A stretch of 64,000 nucleotides of DNA, taken from positions 1,683,001 through 1,747,000 of the forward strand of contig NZ_CP114871.1 in assembly GCF_027474405.1 (NCBI RefSeq), given 5' to 3'. Source of the stretch: Caulobacter sp. NIBR2454 (lineage in GTDB: Bacteria; Pseudomonadota; Alphaproteobacteria; Caulobacterales; Caulobacteraceae). The notes under the pieces were generated by a model. The model made no database searches. It worked only from the letters and a program-made list of their open reading frames with translations, and was not told the DNA's origin. Position numbers and translations under genes: made by a program. Positions 54,246-63,266 of this stretch are shown in pieces (position 1 is the first letter of the stretch; each line of letters opens with the position of its first letter).

Positions 54246-54968
54246 TCAGCCGGCCTTTTGCTTGGCTTCGGCGATGGCCTTCTTCAGACCCTCCATGTCC
54301 GCGCCGCGCACCACGGTGTCGCCGACGAAGAAGGCCGGGGTGCCGTCGACGCCCAGCGCCACGGCCAGGTCGCGGATGTCCTTGAGCTGCTGGGTGACGG
54401 CGGCGGCCTGGCCGTCCGCCTTGGCCTTGGCCACATCGGCGCCCGCTTCGGCAAGCAGGCGATCGACAGCGGCGGCGTCCAGCGATTTTTCGGCCATGAA
54501 GCGCCCATGTGCGTCCAGGTACTTGCCCTGAGTCTTGGCGCCGAGGGCGGCGCGCGCGGCGGTCTCGGAAGCCGCCCCGAAGATCACGAACTCCTTGAAG
54601 ACGAAGCGGACGTCCGGGTTGTCCTTGATCAGCTGGACCACGGCGGGTGTGGCCAGCTTGCAGAAGCTGCAGCGGTAATCGAAGAACTCAACCACTGTGA
54701 TCTTGCCGTTCGGATTGGCCACGAAGTCGCGTGGGTCCCGTTCCAGCGCCTGGCGATGCTGGGCGAGAGCGCCCTGGACCTTGCTGTTGGCCTCGGCCTG
54801 TTGTTTGGCCTCGAGCTTCTGGCTCATCTCGATGAGGATTTCGGGATTTTCCAGAAGGTAGGCGCGGACCTTCTCGCCGAACGCCTGATCGACCTTGGGC
54901 TCGCCGCAGGCGGCGACGCTGAGGGCGAGGGCGGTGGTCAGGACGGTGGCGAACAGGGTGCGGCGCAA
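54246..54968 (-). CDS. DsbA-family thiol-disulfide lipoprotein
   Basis: This is a 240-residue protein with a lipoprotein signal ending SVAAC (Cys21). The Scs/ByrA-like N-terminal helical region (VRAYLLENPEILIEMSQKLEAKQ) precedes a thioredoxin fold with the active site Cys100-Ser-Phe-Cys103 in FFDYRCSFCKLATP. The cis-proline is in VDGTPAFFVGDT. The DsbA family usually has CPHC; CSFC is less oxidising, as in BdbD/DsbG-like proteins. The start is TTG at 54968 with GGAG eight bases upstream. It is 50 bases downstream of the M48 gene. Confidence 0.9.
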   Translation of the reverse strand: MRRTLFATVLTTALALSVAACGEPKVDQAFGEKVRAYLLENPEILIEMSQKLEAKQQAEANSKVQGALAQHRQALERDPRDFVANPNGKITVVEFFDYRCSFCKLATPAVVQLIKDNPDVRFVFKEFVIFGAASETAARAALGAKTQGKYLDAHGRFMAEKSLDAAAVDRLLAEAGADVAKAKADGQAAAVTQQLKDIRDLAVALGVDGTPAFFVGDTVVRGADMEGLKKAIAEAKQKAG

Positions 54969-55018
54969 GACAGATTCTCCAGGTTCCCGGATGGTCTAGC
55001 CGGGCGTTCGGCCCAGGC

Positions 55019-56404
55019 CTAGCCCTCGCGGGCGATGCGCTTGAGGTCGTCGTCGGATGGCTTGGACGCCAGGACGATGTCGGTGGCGCGTCGCCAGTCG
55101 ATGGTGTCCTTGCTGAGGTTCTCGCGGGCGCGCATGGCGAAAACCCGCGCCTCCTGCAGGGCGCCGACTGAGAAGTAGTACTCGGCGGTGGCCAGGCGGG
55201 CTTTGCCCGGTTCCTTCTGGGTGTCGTAGGCCTGGCCCAGCAGACGCCAGGCGGTGGAGTTGCCAGGGTCCTCGACCAGGGAGCGCTTCAGCTCGGCGAT
55301 GCCTTCGTCGATCTTCTTCGGATCGGGAAGATTGATCAGGGTCTGGCCCAGGTTGGTGCGCAGCAGCGGGGCGTCGGGTTTCAGGGCCACGGACCGGCGC
55401 TGAGGCTCCTCGGCCTCGGCCGCGCGGGCGAATTCGAACAGGATCTGGCCTTTCAGCTCCCACAGATAGGGGTTTTCGGGCTGTTCGGAGAGCAGGGCGT
55501 CGACCAGCTTCAGCGCGCGGTCGGCTTCCTTGGTCTGATAGTAGGCGATCGCCCGGGCGTACCGCGCCGGATAGGAGAGGTCGTTCTCCTTGTAGCGGAT
55601 CAGCGACATCTGCGGATTGAGAAAGCCGTCGAGCTTGGCCTTCATGATCTCATGCTTGGCCACGTCGTCTGGGCTGTCGACGGCGTCGTAATGGGTCAGC
55701 TTCTCGACCCGGCCGCGCAAGGCCTCGATCCGGTCGGACGACAGGGGGTGGCTGCGGAAATAGGCGAACCGCCGGCTTTCGTCGAAGACCTCCTGGTAGC
55801 GGAAGTTGTCGAAGAACTCGACGAGGCCGCGGCCCGACTGGTTGGTCTTCTCCAGCAGGGTGGCGCCGGCCTGGTCGGCGCGGCTTTCCTGTTCGCGGCT
55901 GTAGCCAAGCGCGCCGAGCGTGCCGAAATAGCTGGCGTTGCCGGCCAGGATCGCACCGGCGTCGGGCGCGCCGGCCAGGGCCGCCAGAACGCCCAGGCCC
56001 ATGGTCAGCAGCATGGGCTTGAGGCCCGCGCGCTGCATCTCGCCGCGACGGAAGGAGTGACCGCCCTGAAGGTGGCCGATCTCGTGGGCGATGACCCCGC
56101 GCAGCTGGTTGGGGTTCTCCGACTGCAGGATCAGGCCGGTATAGATGCCCATGACGCCGGGCGCGGCGAAGGCCTGCAGGTCCTTGCCGCCGACAAGGAG
56201 AATCTCGACGCTCTCGGGGTCCATGCCCGCCGCGGCGAACAGGGGCTTGGAATCCTCAAGCAGGATTTCCTCGATCTCGGTGTCGCGGATCAGGGACATG
56301 CCCTGTTGCGCCTGGGCGGCGGCCGGAAGAATCGAGGCGGCCGCCACCACCGCGGCGAGCGCGATGCTTAAAAAGCTGCGGGCGGGTCGCAAGCGCGACG
56401 TCAT
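55019..56404 (-). CDS. M48-family metalloprotease with TPR repeats (BepA/LoiP-like)
   Basis: This is a 461-residue periplasmic protease/chaperone that helps quality control of outer-membrane proteins. A signal peptide (residues 1-30, ending AQA) follows the ATG at 56404, with TGGAG six bases upstream. The zinc site is His107-Glu108-x-x-His111 in GVIAHEIGHLQGGHS, and a third ligand Glu lies in SREQESRADQAG (about residue 167). The C-terminal half (about 265-450) has TPR-like helical pairs, including YARAIAYYQTKEADRALKLVDALLSEQPENPYLWELKGQ. It lies between RNase E and the DsbA-like lipoprotein. Confidence 0.93.
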   Translation of the reverse strand: MTSRLRPARSFLSIALAAVVAAASILPAAAQAQQGMSLIRDTEIEEILLEDSKPLFAAAGMDPESVEILLVGGKDLQAFAAPGVMGIYTGLILQSENPNQLRGVIAHEIGHLQGGHSFRRGEMQRAGLKPMLLTMGLGVLAALAGAPDAGAILAGNASYFGTLGALGYSREQESRADQAGATLLEKTNQSGRGLVEFFDNFRYQEVFDESRRFAYFRSHPLSSDRIEALRGRVEKLTHYDAVDSPDDVAKHEIMKAKLDGFLNPQMSLIRYKENDLSYPARYARAIAYYQTKEADRALKLVDALLSEQPENPYLWELKGQILFEFARAAEAEEPQRRSVALKPDAPLLRTNLGQTLINLPDPKKIDEGIAELKRSLVEDPGNSTAWRLLGQAYDTQKEPGKARLATAEYYFSVGALQEARVFAMRARENLSKDTIDWRRATDIVLASKPSDDDLKRIAREG

Positions 56405-56454
56405 CGAAAACTCCAGACCGCGCCCCCGCGCCCGCCTCACTTAAGCATGCCCTT

Positions 56455-59166
56455 TTAGCGACGCCACCATCCGCGACGCGGTTTTGCCGGAGCAGCACCG
56501 CTGATTTCGCTCGGATCGGGTTCGGCCGGAGCCGCCGGAGCTTCGGGTTCAGCGACGGCTTCGACCACCGGATCCGCCACCGCGGGGGTTTCAGCGACCG
56601 GCGCCTTGGCCTTGGCGCGCGAACGGCGGGCCGGAGCCGGGGCGGGTTCAGCAGCGGCTTCAACCACCGGCGTTTCCACGGGCGCTTCGACCGCAGGGGT
56701 CTCAGCCACCGCCTCTTCGACCGGAGCGTCGCTGTCGGCTTTTTTGCGCGAGCGGCTGCGGCGCGGCTTCTTGGCGGCTTCCTCGGTGGCGGGCAGTTCG
56801 ACCCACACGTCCATGTCCGACGCCGGTTCGGCGGCGATCACGGCGACAGGCGCGGTCTCAGCGACGGCTTCGACCGGAGCAGCCTCGACAGCGCCGCCGC
56901 CCCGGCGACCACGGCCACGGCGGGACCGGGGCGTGTCGGTTGCGGCGACGGGTTCAGCGGAGGCTGCGACAGGCGCAGCCTCGGGGCGCGGTTCGCGAGC
57001 CGGACGCGGCGCGGCGTCATTGGCCGGGCGCGGCTGCGAGCCGTCCAGGTCGGCCACGTCGTGCCAGACGAAGGCGTCGTCGCCGAACGGAACCCGCGGA
57101 CGGGTCCAGGTGAAGCTGTCGGCCGGACGGGAGTCGTCACGCATGCGACGACCACCGCGACGCCCGCGGCGGCGGCGGCGGCGCGGGCCGTCCTCGTCAC
57201 CGTCGTCACCCTCGAGTTCGCTGTCGTAGGTGTCGTTCTCGCCTTCCTCGTCGTCCGAGGGCGCGCGAGCTTCCTGGTCGCCGCGCTCTTCATCGCGACC
57301 TTCGTCGCGGCGACCGCCACGACGGCGACGGCGACGGCCGCGACCGTCACGACCGTTGCGGCCTTCGGATTCTTCGCGGGGGGCGCGGGCTTGAGCGACT
57401 TCCTCGCCGCCTTCTTCCTCGTCCTCGTCGATGATCTCTTCGTCGTCCTCTTCCTCCTCTTCGGCCACGAAGTCGTCTTCGGGCTCGATGGAGGGGGCGG
57501 GCAGGGCGTAGTCGGGCACCGGGCGCGGAGCGGCTTCGCCGTTGCGCTGGATGTCGAAGTCGCCCGAGTGCATCAGCTCGTCGATCACCACCACCACGAA
57601 CAGGCCGTGACGCTGGTGAAGGCCGGCCAGATAGGCGCGCTTCTCGTTGAGGATATAGAGGCCGACCGCGCGGTTGACCTTGAGGATCACTTCGCCGCCG
57701 CCGCGCAGAGCTTCAAGCTCGATGCCGCGCAGGGCGGTCAGGGCCGAGGATTCGACCGTGCGGACCCGGCCGACGCCTTCGCAATGCTCGCAGGTGTGGG
57801 TGGTGGCCTCCAGCACGCCCGAACGGCGACGCTGGCGGCTGATCTCCATCAGGCCAAAGGAGCTGATCTTGCCCATCTGGACCCGAGCGCGGTCGTCCTT
57901 GAGGCAGTCCTTGAGCTTCTTTTCGACGGCGCGGTTGTTCTTGCCCTCGTCCATGTCGATGAAGTCGATCACGACGAGACCGGCCAGATCGCGCAGACGC
58001 AACTGGCGAGCGGCTTCCTCGGCCGCTTCCATGTTGGTCTTCAGGGCCGTCGCCTCGATGTTGCGCTCACGCGTGGCGCGGCCCGAGTTGACGTCCACGG
58101 CCACCAGGGCCTCGGTCTGGTTGATCACCAGATAGCCGCCCGAACGCAGGGGCACGACCGGCGAGTAGATCTGCGACAGGTGGTCTTCGACCTTGTGCGC
58201 CACGTAGAGCGGGGTCGGCTCGCGCCACTGCTGGATCTTCTTGGCCTGGGACGGCATCAGCATGCGCATGAAGTCGCGCGCCTCGCGGAAGCCGGCGTCG
58301 CCCTCCACCCAGATTCCGTCGATGTCCTTGTCGTAGAGATCGCGGATGGCGCGCTTTACGAGGTCTTCCTCCTCGTAGATCAGCGCCGGGGCGACCGAAC
58401 TCATGGTCGTCTCGCGGATATTCTCCCACAGGCGCATCAGGTATTCGTAGTCGCGCTTGATCTCGAGCTTGGTGCGCTTGGCGCCCGCGGTGCGGACGAT
58501 CAGGCCCATGCCCTGGGGCACGTCCAGAGCCTGGACGACGGTCTTCAGGCGCTTGCGGTCGGTGGCCGTGGTGATCTTGCGGCTGATGCCGCCGCCGCGG
58601 GCCGTATTGGGCATCAGGACACCGTAGCGGCCGGCCAGGGACAGGTAGGTGGTGAGCGCTGCGCCCTTGTTGCCGCGCTCTTCCTTGACGACCTGCACCA
58701 GCATGATCTGCCGGCGGCGGATCACTTCCTGGATCTTGTAGCGCTTCATCAAGCGACGGCGACGGCGCTCGACTTCTTCTTCCATGTCGTCGTCATCGTG
58801 GTCCGAGACGGCGCGCACGATCGGCTCGCCATCCTCGTCCAGCTGCGGCGAGGCCGAGCCATGATGATGATCGTCGTCTTCCTCGGCGACCTCGCGCATC
58901 AGCGCTTCGCGGTCGGCGACGGGGATCTGGTAGTAGTCCGGGTGGATTTCGTTGAAGGCCAGGAAGCCGTGACGGTTGCCGCCATATTCGACGAACGCGG
59001 CCTGCAGGCTGGGTTCGACGCGGGTGACCTTGGCTAGATAGATGTTCCCGCGAAGCTGCTTGCGGGTCTGGCTTTCGAAATCGAATTCTTCAACGCGGGT
59101 TCCATCCACGACCACCACACGCGTCTCTTCGGCGTGGGCGGCGTCGATCAACATTTTCTTCGACAT
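56455..59166 (-). CDS. rne: Ribonuclease E
   Basis: This is a 903-residue endoribonuclease, the core of the RNA degradosome. ATG at 59166 starts MSKKMLIDAAHAEETRVVVVDG. An S1 domain (about 35-130) carries an acidic/basic insertion (EEDDDHHHG ... DDDDMEEEVERRRRR), usual in alphaproteobacteria. The catalytic centre is VVIDFIDMDEGKNNRAVE (Asp near residue 400), and the zinc-link CxxC is Cys459 and Cys462. From about residue 560 the protein is acidic, then Arg/Gly-rich, then Ala/Pro/Val repeats, all predicted disordered. It ends GWWRR, the PNPase-binding motif known from Caulobacter. Confidence 0.97.
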   Translation of the reverse strand: MSKKMLIDAAHAEETRVVVVDGTRVEEFDFESQTRKQLRGNIYLAKVTRVEPSLQAAFVEYGGNRHGFLAFNEIHPDYYQIPVADREALMREVAEEDDDHHHGSASPQLDEDGEPIVRAVSDHDDDDMEEEVERRRRRLMKRYKIQEVIRRRQIMLVQVVKEERGNKGAALTTYLSLAGRYGVLMPNTARGGGISRKITTATDRKRLKTVVQALDVPQGMGLIVRTAGAKRTKLEIKRDYEYLMRLWENIRETTMSSVAPALIYEEEDLVKRAIRDLYDKDIDGIWVEGDAGFREARDFMRMLMPSQAKKIQQWREPTPLYVAHKVEDHLSQIYSPVVPLRSGGYLVINQTEALVAVDVNSGRATRERNIEATALKTNMEAAEEAARQLRLRDLAGLVVIDFIDMDEGKNNRAVEKKLKDCLKDDRARVQMGKISSFGLMEISRQRRRSGVLEATTHTCEHCEGVGRVRTVESSALTALRGIELEALRGGGEVILKVNRAVGLYILNEKRAYLAGLHQRHGLFVVVVIDELMHSGDFDIQRNGEAAPRPVPDYALPAPSIEPEDDFVAEEEEEDDEEIIDEDEEEGGEEVAQARAPREESEGRNGRDGRGRRRRRRGGRRDEGRDEERGDQEARAPSDDEEGENDTYDSELEGDDGDEDGPRRRRRRGRRGGRRMRDDSRPADSFTWTRPRVPFGDDAFVWHDVADLDGSQPRPANDAAPRPAREPRPEAAPVAASAEPVAATDTPRSRRGRGRRGGGAVEAAPVEAVAETAPVAVIAAEPASDMDVWVELPATEEAAKKPRRSRSRKKADSDAPVEEAVAETPAVEAPVETPVVEAAAEPAPAPARRSRAKAKAPVAETPAVADPVVEAVAEPEAPAAPAEPDPSEISGAAPAKPRRGWWRR

Positions 59167-59511
59167 TAAGGTAGTCTCCACGGCGCGCGGCAGGCATGCA
59201 GCCCGGGCGCCGGCTTGTGATGAGGGCGCGCGCGACCGCGCTGCTCGCGCCGCCGAAGCGGTCCTTGCGAGCGGCGTTAAGCCGAATGCGGGCGTGTGCG
59301 ACGCAGCCCATGGGTTCAAATTCCCTGACGCGCCAGGAGGGCGCGGATCGGATGACGCGTCGTCGCCGATAATGACGGCTCTGACCCGACGCGGGCCGTG
59401 CTCTTACGGTGTCGTAGACGACACGATGCGGAGCGCGCGCGTACTTTTGCAGCATCGCACCGCAAAAGGAAAGCGTCGCGATGCGCGCGGCGTCTTAACC
59501 ACTTGCTCACC
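59167..59511. other. Divergent promoter/5' leader region between rne and the murein amidase
   Basis: About 345 bases separate the two starts. RNase E transcripts usually carry a long leader used for autoregulation, so much of this is probably rne 5' UTR. The stretch is GC-rich, includes AAGCCGG and CGCGCG motifs, and has no recognisable reading frame or tRNA. I see no clear -10/-35 pair. Confidence 0.4.
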
Positions 59512-60765
59512 ATGATCTGGCCAAATGCCCGCCGCTGCGTCATGGCGTGTGTTTTGGGGCTCTTGTTGATGGGCGCGAGGCTTAAGGCTTCTGGGATCAA
59601 GTGGACGGCGCTCGCGCTTTCGGCGGCGCTCGCCGCTGGCGCGACGGCGGTCGCCTTCGCCCAGGGACCGGCTAGCGCGGGCCTGACCAAGGTTCGATTC
59701 GGCGGCGACCGCTTCGAGACGCGCGTCGTGCTGGAACTGGATCAGGCGACCAGCGCCAAGCTGGTGGCTGATGGCGCTCTGGACCGCCGCGTTATCCTGG
59801 CCATGCCACGCACCAGCGTTTCGGGTGATCTGCAGGGCGCCGGCTATGGTCTGGTGAAGGCCTGGATGGTCGAAGAAGCCGCCGGCGGCGCGCGCCTGAG
59901 CCTGGATCTGCGCCAGGACGCCGAGGTTCGTCGCCGCTTCCTGCTGCCGCCGTCGGACGGCGCGAGCAACTATCGCTATGTCATCGACCTTCGAGCCAAG
60001 GGCGCGCCGAGTACGCCGCCCGTCTCCGCGACGAAGGTTGCGCTGTCGACGCCCGCCCAGGCCATCGCTCCGCCGCCGCTGCGGCTGAAGAAGGTCGTCG
60101 TCATCGACGCCGGCCACGGCGGCAACGATCCAGGCACCATCGGCGCGCACCACAAGGAAAAGGACATCGTCCTGCCCGCGGCTCTGGCGCTGAGGGACCG
60201 CCTGGAACGCAGCGGCAAGTACAAGGTGCTGCTGACCCGCGACACTGACGTCTATGTCCCGCGCGAGGGCCGCGTGCAGATCGCGCGGCGCGCCGATGCG
60301 GACTTGTTCATCTCTCTGCACGCCGACGCCGGCCCGAACCCGGCGACCAAGGGCGCCAGCGTCTATACCCTGTCGGAAAAGGGCGCGGGCCGCGTGGCCG
60401 AGGTCGCCAACAAGAACGACTGGTTCATGAACGCCAGCCTGTCGGGCGGCGACAAGGCGGTCAGCCAGATTCTGTTGGACCTGACCCAGCGCACGACCAA
60501 GAACCGTTCGGCTCTGTTCGCCGAGACCCTGCTGGAAAAGGTCGGAACCGAGACGCCGCTGCTGCGACGCAGCCATCGGGACGCCGGTTTCGTCGTCCTG
60601 CTGGCTCCAGACGTGCCGGCCGTGTTGTTCGAGATGGGCTTCATGACCAATCCGGAAGACGAGGCCCGGCTGTCCGATCCCGTCGCTCGCAGGCGGGTCG
60701 CGAACGCCATCGGCGACGCCATCGACGCCTACTTCGCTCAACAGACCCGCCTGGCCGCGCGCTAG
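59512..60765 (+). CDS. amiC: N-acetylmuramoyl-L-alanine amidase (AmiC-like)
   Basis: This is a 417-residue periplasmic zinc amidase that cleaves cross-linked peptides from glycan during cell separation. ATG at 59512 gives a short hydrophobic segment followed by the true-looking signal ending AVAFA; ATG at 59569 (MGARLKASG) would start directly at that signal and is an alternative. An AMIN domain lies at about residues 55-155. The Amidase_3 domain has VVIDAGHGGNDPG (His202), SLHADAGPNP, and FEMGFMTNPEDEARL. It is divergent from rne and precedes the PBP1a gene. Confidence 0.94.
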   Translation: MIWPNARRCVMACVLGLLLMGARLKASGIKWTALALSAALAAGATAVAFAQGPASAGLTKVRFGGDRFETRVVLELDQATSAKLVADGALDRRVILAMPRTSVSGDLQGAGYGLVKAWMVEEAAGGARLSLDLRQDAEVRRRFLLPPSDGASNYRYVIDLRAKGAPSTPPVSATKVALSTPAQAIAPPPLRLKKVVVIDAGHGGNDPGTIGAHHKEKDIVLPAALALRDRLERSGKYKVLLTRDTDVYVPREGRVQIARRADADLFISLHADAGPNPATKGASVYTLSEKGAGRVAEVANKNDWFMNASLSGGDKAVSQILLDLTQRTTKNRSALFAETLLEKVGTETPLLRRSHRDAGFVVLLAPDVPAVLFEMGFMTNPEDEARLSDPVARRRVANAIGDAIDAYFAQQTRLAAR

Positions 60766-60836
60766 ACCCTCGTTCGACTACGACTGCGGCCACACGCCCG
60801 TTGGCGCCCCGCGCGGAGCACGATAGAGGACGGTCT

Positions 60837-60858
60837 GCGGGACGGTTTCCCGCGGAGG
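60837..60858 (+). promoter_or_regulatory. Hairpin abutting the mrcA ribosome binding site
   Basis: GCGGGA-CGGTT-TCCCGC (60837-60853) is a perfect 6-bp hairpin followed with no gap by GGAGG (60854-60858), the ribosome binding site of the TTG-started PBP1a gene. It may modulate ribosome access. Confidence 0.4.
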
Positions 60859-60868
60859 TCAGTCGAGC

Positions 60869-63220
60869 TTGAAACCGCTGCAAAAGTGGGCTGCGATCGC
60901 CGGCGTGACGGCGCTCAGCGTCGTCGCCTTGGCGGGCTTCGCTCTGGCTGTGTACGCCGCTTGGCTCTTCCACGACATGCCCGATGCCGGGGATCTGCAG
61001 GACTACCGCCCGCCGACGGCCACGCGTGTCTATGCGTGGGACGGCACCCTGATCGGCGAGTTTTCGCGCGAGCGGCGCATCTTCGTTCAATACGATCAGA
61101 TTCCGCCTCACCTGATCTATGCCTTCCTGGCCGCCGAGGACCGCAACTTCTTCGAGCATGGCGGCGTCGATGTGGGCGGCCTGTCGCGGGCCATGATCAA
61201 CAATGTCGGCAACGCCGTGGCCGGCCGCCGCCTGGAGGGCGGATCGACGATCACCCAGCAGGTGGCCAAGAACGTGCTGCTGACGTCCGATCGCACGGTG
61301 GGCCGCAAGCTGAAGGAAGGCATTCTCGCCCAGCGGCTCGAGAACAGCCTGACCAAGCAGCAGATCCTCGAACTGTATCTGAACGAAATCTGGCTGGGCT
61401 ATCGCTCTTACGGCGTGGCCGTGGCCGCCTACAACTACTTCGGCAAGGCGATCAATGACCTGACCTTGTCGGAGGCCGCCTATCTGGCCGCCGTGCCCAA
61501 GGGGCCGGACAACTATCACCCGATCCGCAACAAGGCGCGCGCCATCGGGAGGCGCAACTGGGTGCTGGGCCAGATGGCCGAGGCCGGCTGGATCACCCGC
61601 GCCCAGGCGCAGGCGGCGATGAAGGAGGACTTGAAGGTCCAGCCCGCGCCGACCCGCTCTCAGTACCGGGACGCCGATTATTTCGTCGAAGAGGTGCGTC
61701 GCCGCGCTCTCGACACCCTGGGGCCGCGCCTGAACGAGGGTGGCTATTACATGCGGACCACCCTGGACCCGCGCCTGCAGACCGCCGCGCGTGAGGCCCT
61801 GATGGAGGGGCTGGAGCGCTATGACCGCCGCCATGGCTGGCGTGGCGCATGGGGTCAGGTCGAGGTCGCCCAGGGCTGGGAGAAGGTGGCGCTTAAGAAG
61901 ACCCCGCCGTCGGAGCGTCGCGCCTGGCAGGCCGCGCTTGTGGACAGCGTTTCGGGCGGTTCGGTGCGCGTGCGTCCGGCCAAGGAAGGCGCGCCGGGGC
62001 TTCTGGCGTCGGAAGACGTGGCCTGGGCCCGGGCGGGCAAGGGTCTGGAAGCCGGCGACCTAGTGTTCGTCGAGCCCGCGCAGGGCGGCGGCTATCGCCT
62101 GAAGCAGATCCCGCTGGTCAACGGCGCCCTGGTGGCCATGGAGCCTCATACTGGCCGCGTACTGGCCATGGTGGGCGGCTATTCCTTCTCGCTGTCGAAG
62201 TTCAACCGCGCGACCCAGGCCCAGCGTCAGCCGGGCTCGGCGTTCAAGCCATTCGTTTATGCGACGGCACTGGAGAACGGCTACACGCCAGCCAGCGTCG
62301 TAGCCGACGCCCAGATCAGCCTGGCGGGCGCCAAGGAGGGCGAGGTCTGGAGCCCCGAAAACTACAATCACGAATATTACGGCTCGCTGCCCCTGCGCCG
62401 CGGGCTGGAGCTGTCGCGCAACACCATGACCGTGCGCCTGGCGCAGGGCGTGGGCATGCGCAAGATCTCCGACATGGCGATCCGCACGGGCGTGACCGAC
62501 AAGATGTCGCCGGTTCTGGCCATGGCCCTGGGGGCGGGGGAGACTACCCCGTTCCGTTTGACCGCCGCCTACGCGCCGTTCGTCAATGGCGGCCGCAAGA
62601 TCGAGCCGCACCTGATCGAGCTGGTGCAAGACCGCGAGGGCAAGACCCTGCTACGCGCCGACAAGCGCGAATGCCCCAAATGCGACGCCGGCTTCAACGG
62701 CGAGGAAAGCCCGCGCTTGCCGGTCACCGGGGCGCAGGTGATGGACCCGATCACCGCTTACCAGATCACCTCGATGCTGGAGGGCGTCGTCCAGCGCGGC
62801 ACGGCCACCCAGGCCCGCGTCCTGAACCGCCCGGTGGCGGGCAAGACCGGCACCACCAACGAGTACCGCAGCGCCTGGTTCGTCGGCTACACGCCACAGA
62901 TCGTGGTCAGCGTCTTCATAGGCTTCGACGACAACCGTTCGCTGGGCTCAAGCGAGACCGGCGGCGTGGCCAGCGTGCCGATCTTCATCGACTTCATGAC
63001 CGAGGCGATGAAGGGCGTGCCGCCGACGCCCTTCAAGGAGCCCAAGAACGCCAAGTTCGGCTATGTCCGCGGCATGCGCGAAGCCTTCCGGCCCGGAACC
63101 GAACCCAAGCCTGTCGCGACGCCGCTCATCCCCTCAGGGCCGATACCCTATGGCCAGATCGCGCCGACGCCTGGACAGGCCCCGCCCAAGCGCGAACCGG
63201 ACCTGACCGGATTGTATTGA
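60869..63220 (+). CDS. mrcA: Penicillin-binding protein 1A
   Basis: This is a 783-residue bifunctional peptidoglycan polymerase. An N-terminal membrane anchor (about 8-32) is followed by the glycosyltransferase domain with Glu90 in AAEDRNFFEHGG and the EGGSTITQQVAKN motif. An OB-like insertion (about 330-420) separates it from the transpeptidase domain, where SxxK is Ser457-Ala-Phe-Lys460, SxN is SRN and KTG is Lys659. The start is TTG at 60869, with GGAGG ten bases upstream. It is 103 bases after amiC, a link between synthesis and cutting of the wall. Confidence 0.96.
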   Translation: MKPLQKWAAIAGVTALSVVALAGFALAVYAAWLFHDMPDAGDLQDYRPPTATRVYAWDGTLIGEFSRERRIFVQYDQIPPHLIYAFLAAEDRNFFEHGGVDVGGLSRAMINNVGNAVAGRRLEGGSTITQQVAKNVLLTSDRTVGRKLKEGILAQRLENSLTKQQILELYLNEIWLGYRSYGVAVAAYNYFGKAINDLTLSEAAYLAAVPKGPDNYHPIRNKARAIGRRNWVLGQMAEAGWITRAQAQAAMKEDLKVQPAPTRSQYRDADYFVEEVRRRALDTLGPRLNEGGYYMRTTLDPRLQTAAREALMEGLERYDRRHGWRGAWGQVEVAQGWEKVALKKTPPSERRAWQAALVDSVSGGSVRVRPAKEGAPGLLASEDVAWARAGKGLEAGDLVFVEPAQGGGYRLKQIPLVNGALVAMEPHTGRVLAMVGGYSFSLSKFNRATQAQRQPGSAFKPFVYATALENGYTPASVVADAQISLAGAKEGEVWSPENYNHEYYGSLPLRRGLELSRNTMTVRLAQGVGMRKISDMAIRTGVTDKMSPVLAMALGAGETTPFRLTAAYAPFVNGGRKIEPHLIELVQDREGKTLLRADKRECPKCDAGFNGEESPRLPVTGAQVMDPITAYQITSMLEGVVQRGTATQARVLNRPVAGKTGTTNEYRSAWFVGYTPQIVVSVFIGFDDNRSLGSSETGGVASVPIFIDFMTEAMKGVPPTPFKEPKNAKFGYVRGMREAFRPGTEPKPVATPLIPSGPIPYGQIAPTPGQAPPKREPDLTGLY

Positions 63221-63266
63221 CGGGCAGCGCACGCTATCTGCGCCGCTCGAATTCTAGGAGTTTCAT

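Noticed and set aside
57061..59037. 658-codon frame antisense to rne
   Set aside because: Long open frames on the opposite strand are expected in high-GC genes; this one mirrors RNase E codons and has no coherent protein features.
59309..59330. tRNA-like T-loop GGTTCAAATTCC near the rne start
   Set aside because: The flanks do not form a T stem or acceptor stem, and no anticodon arm fits the available distance.
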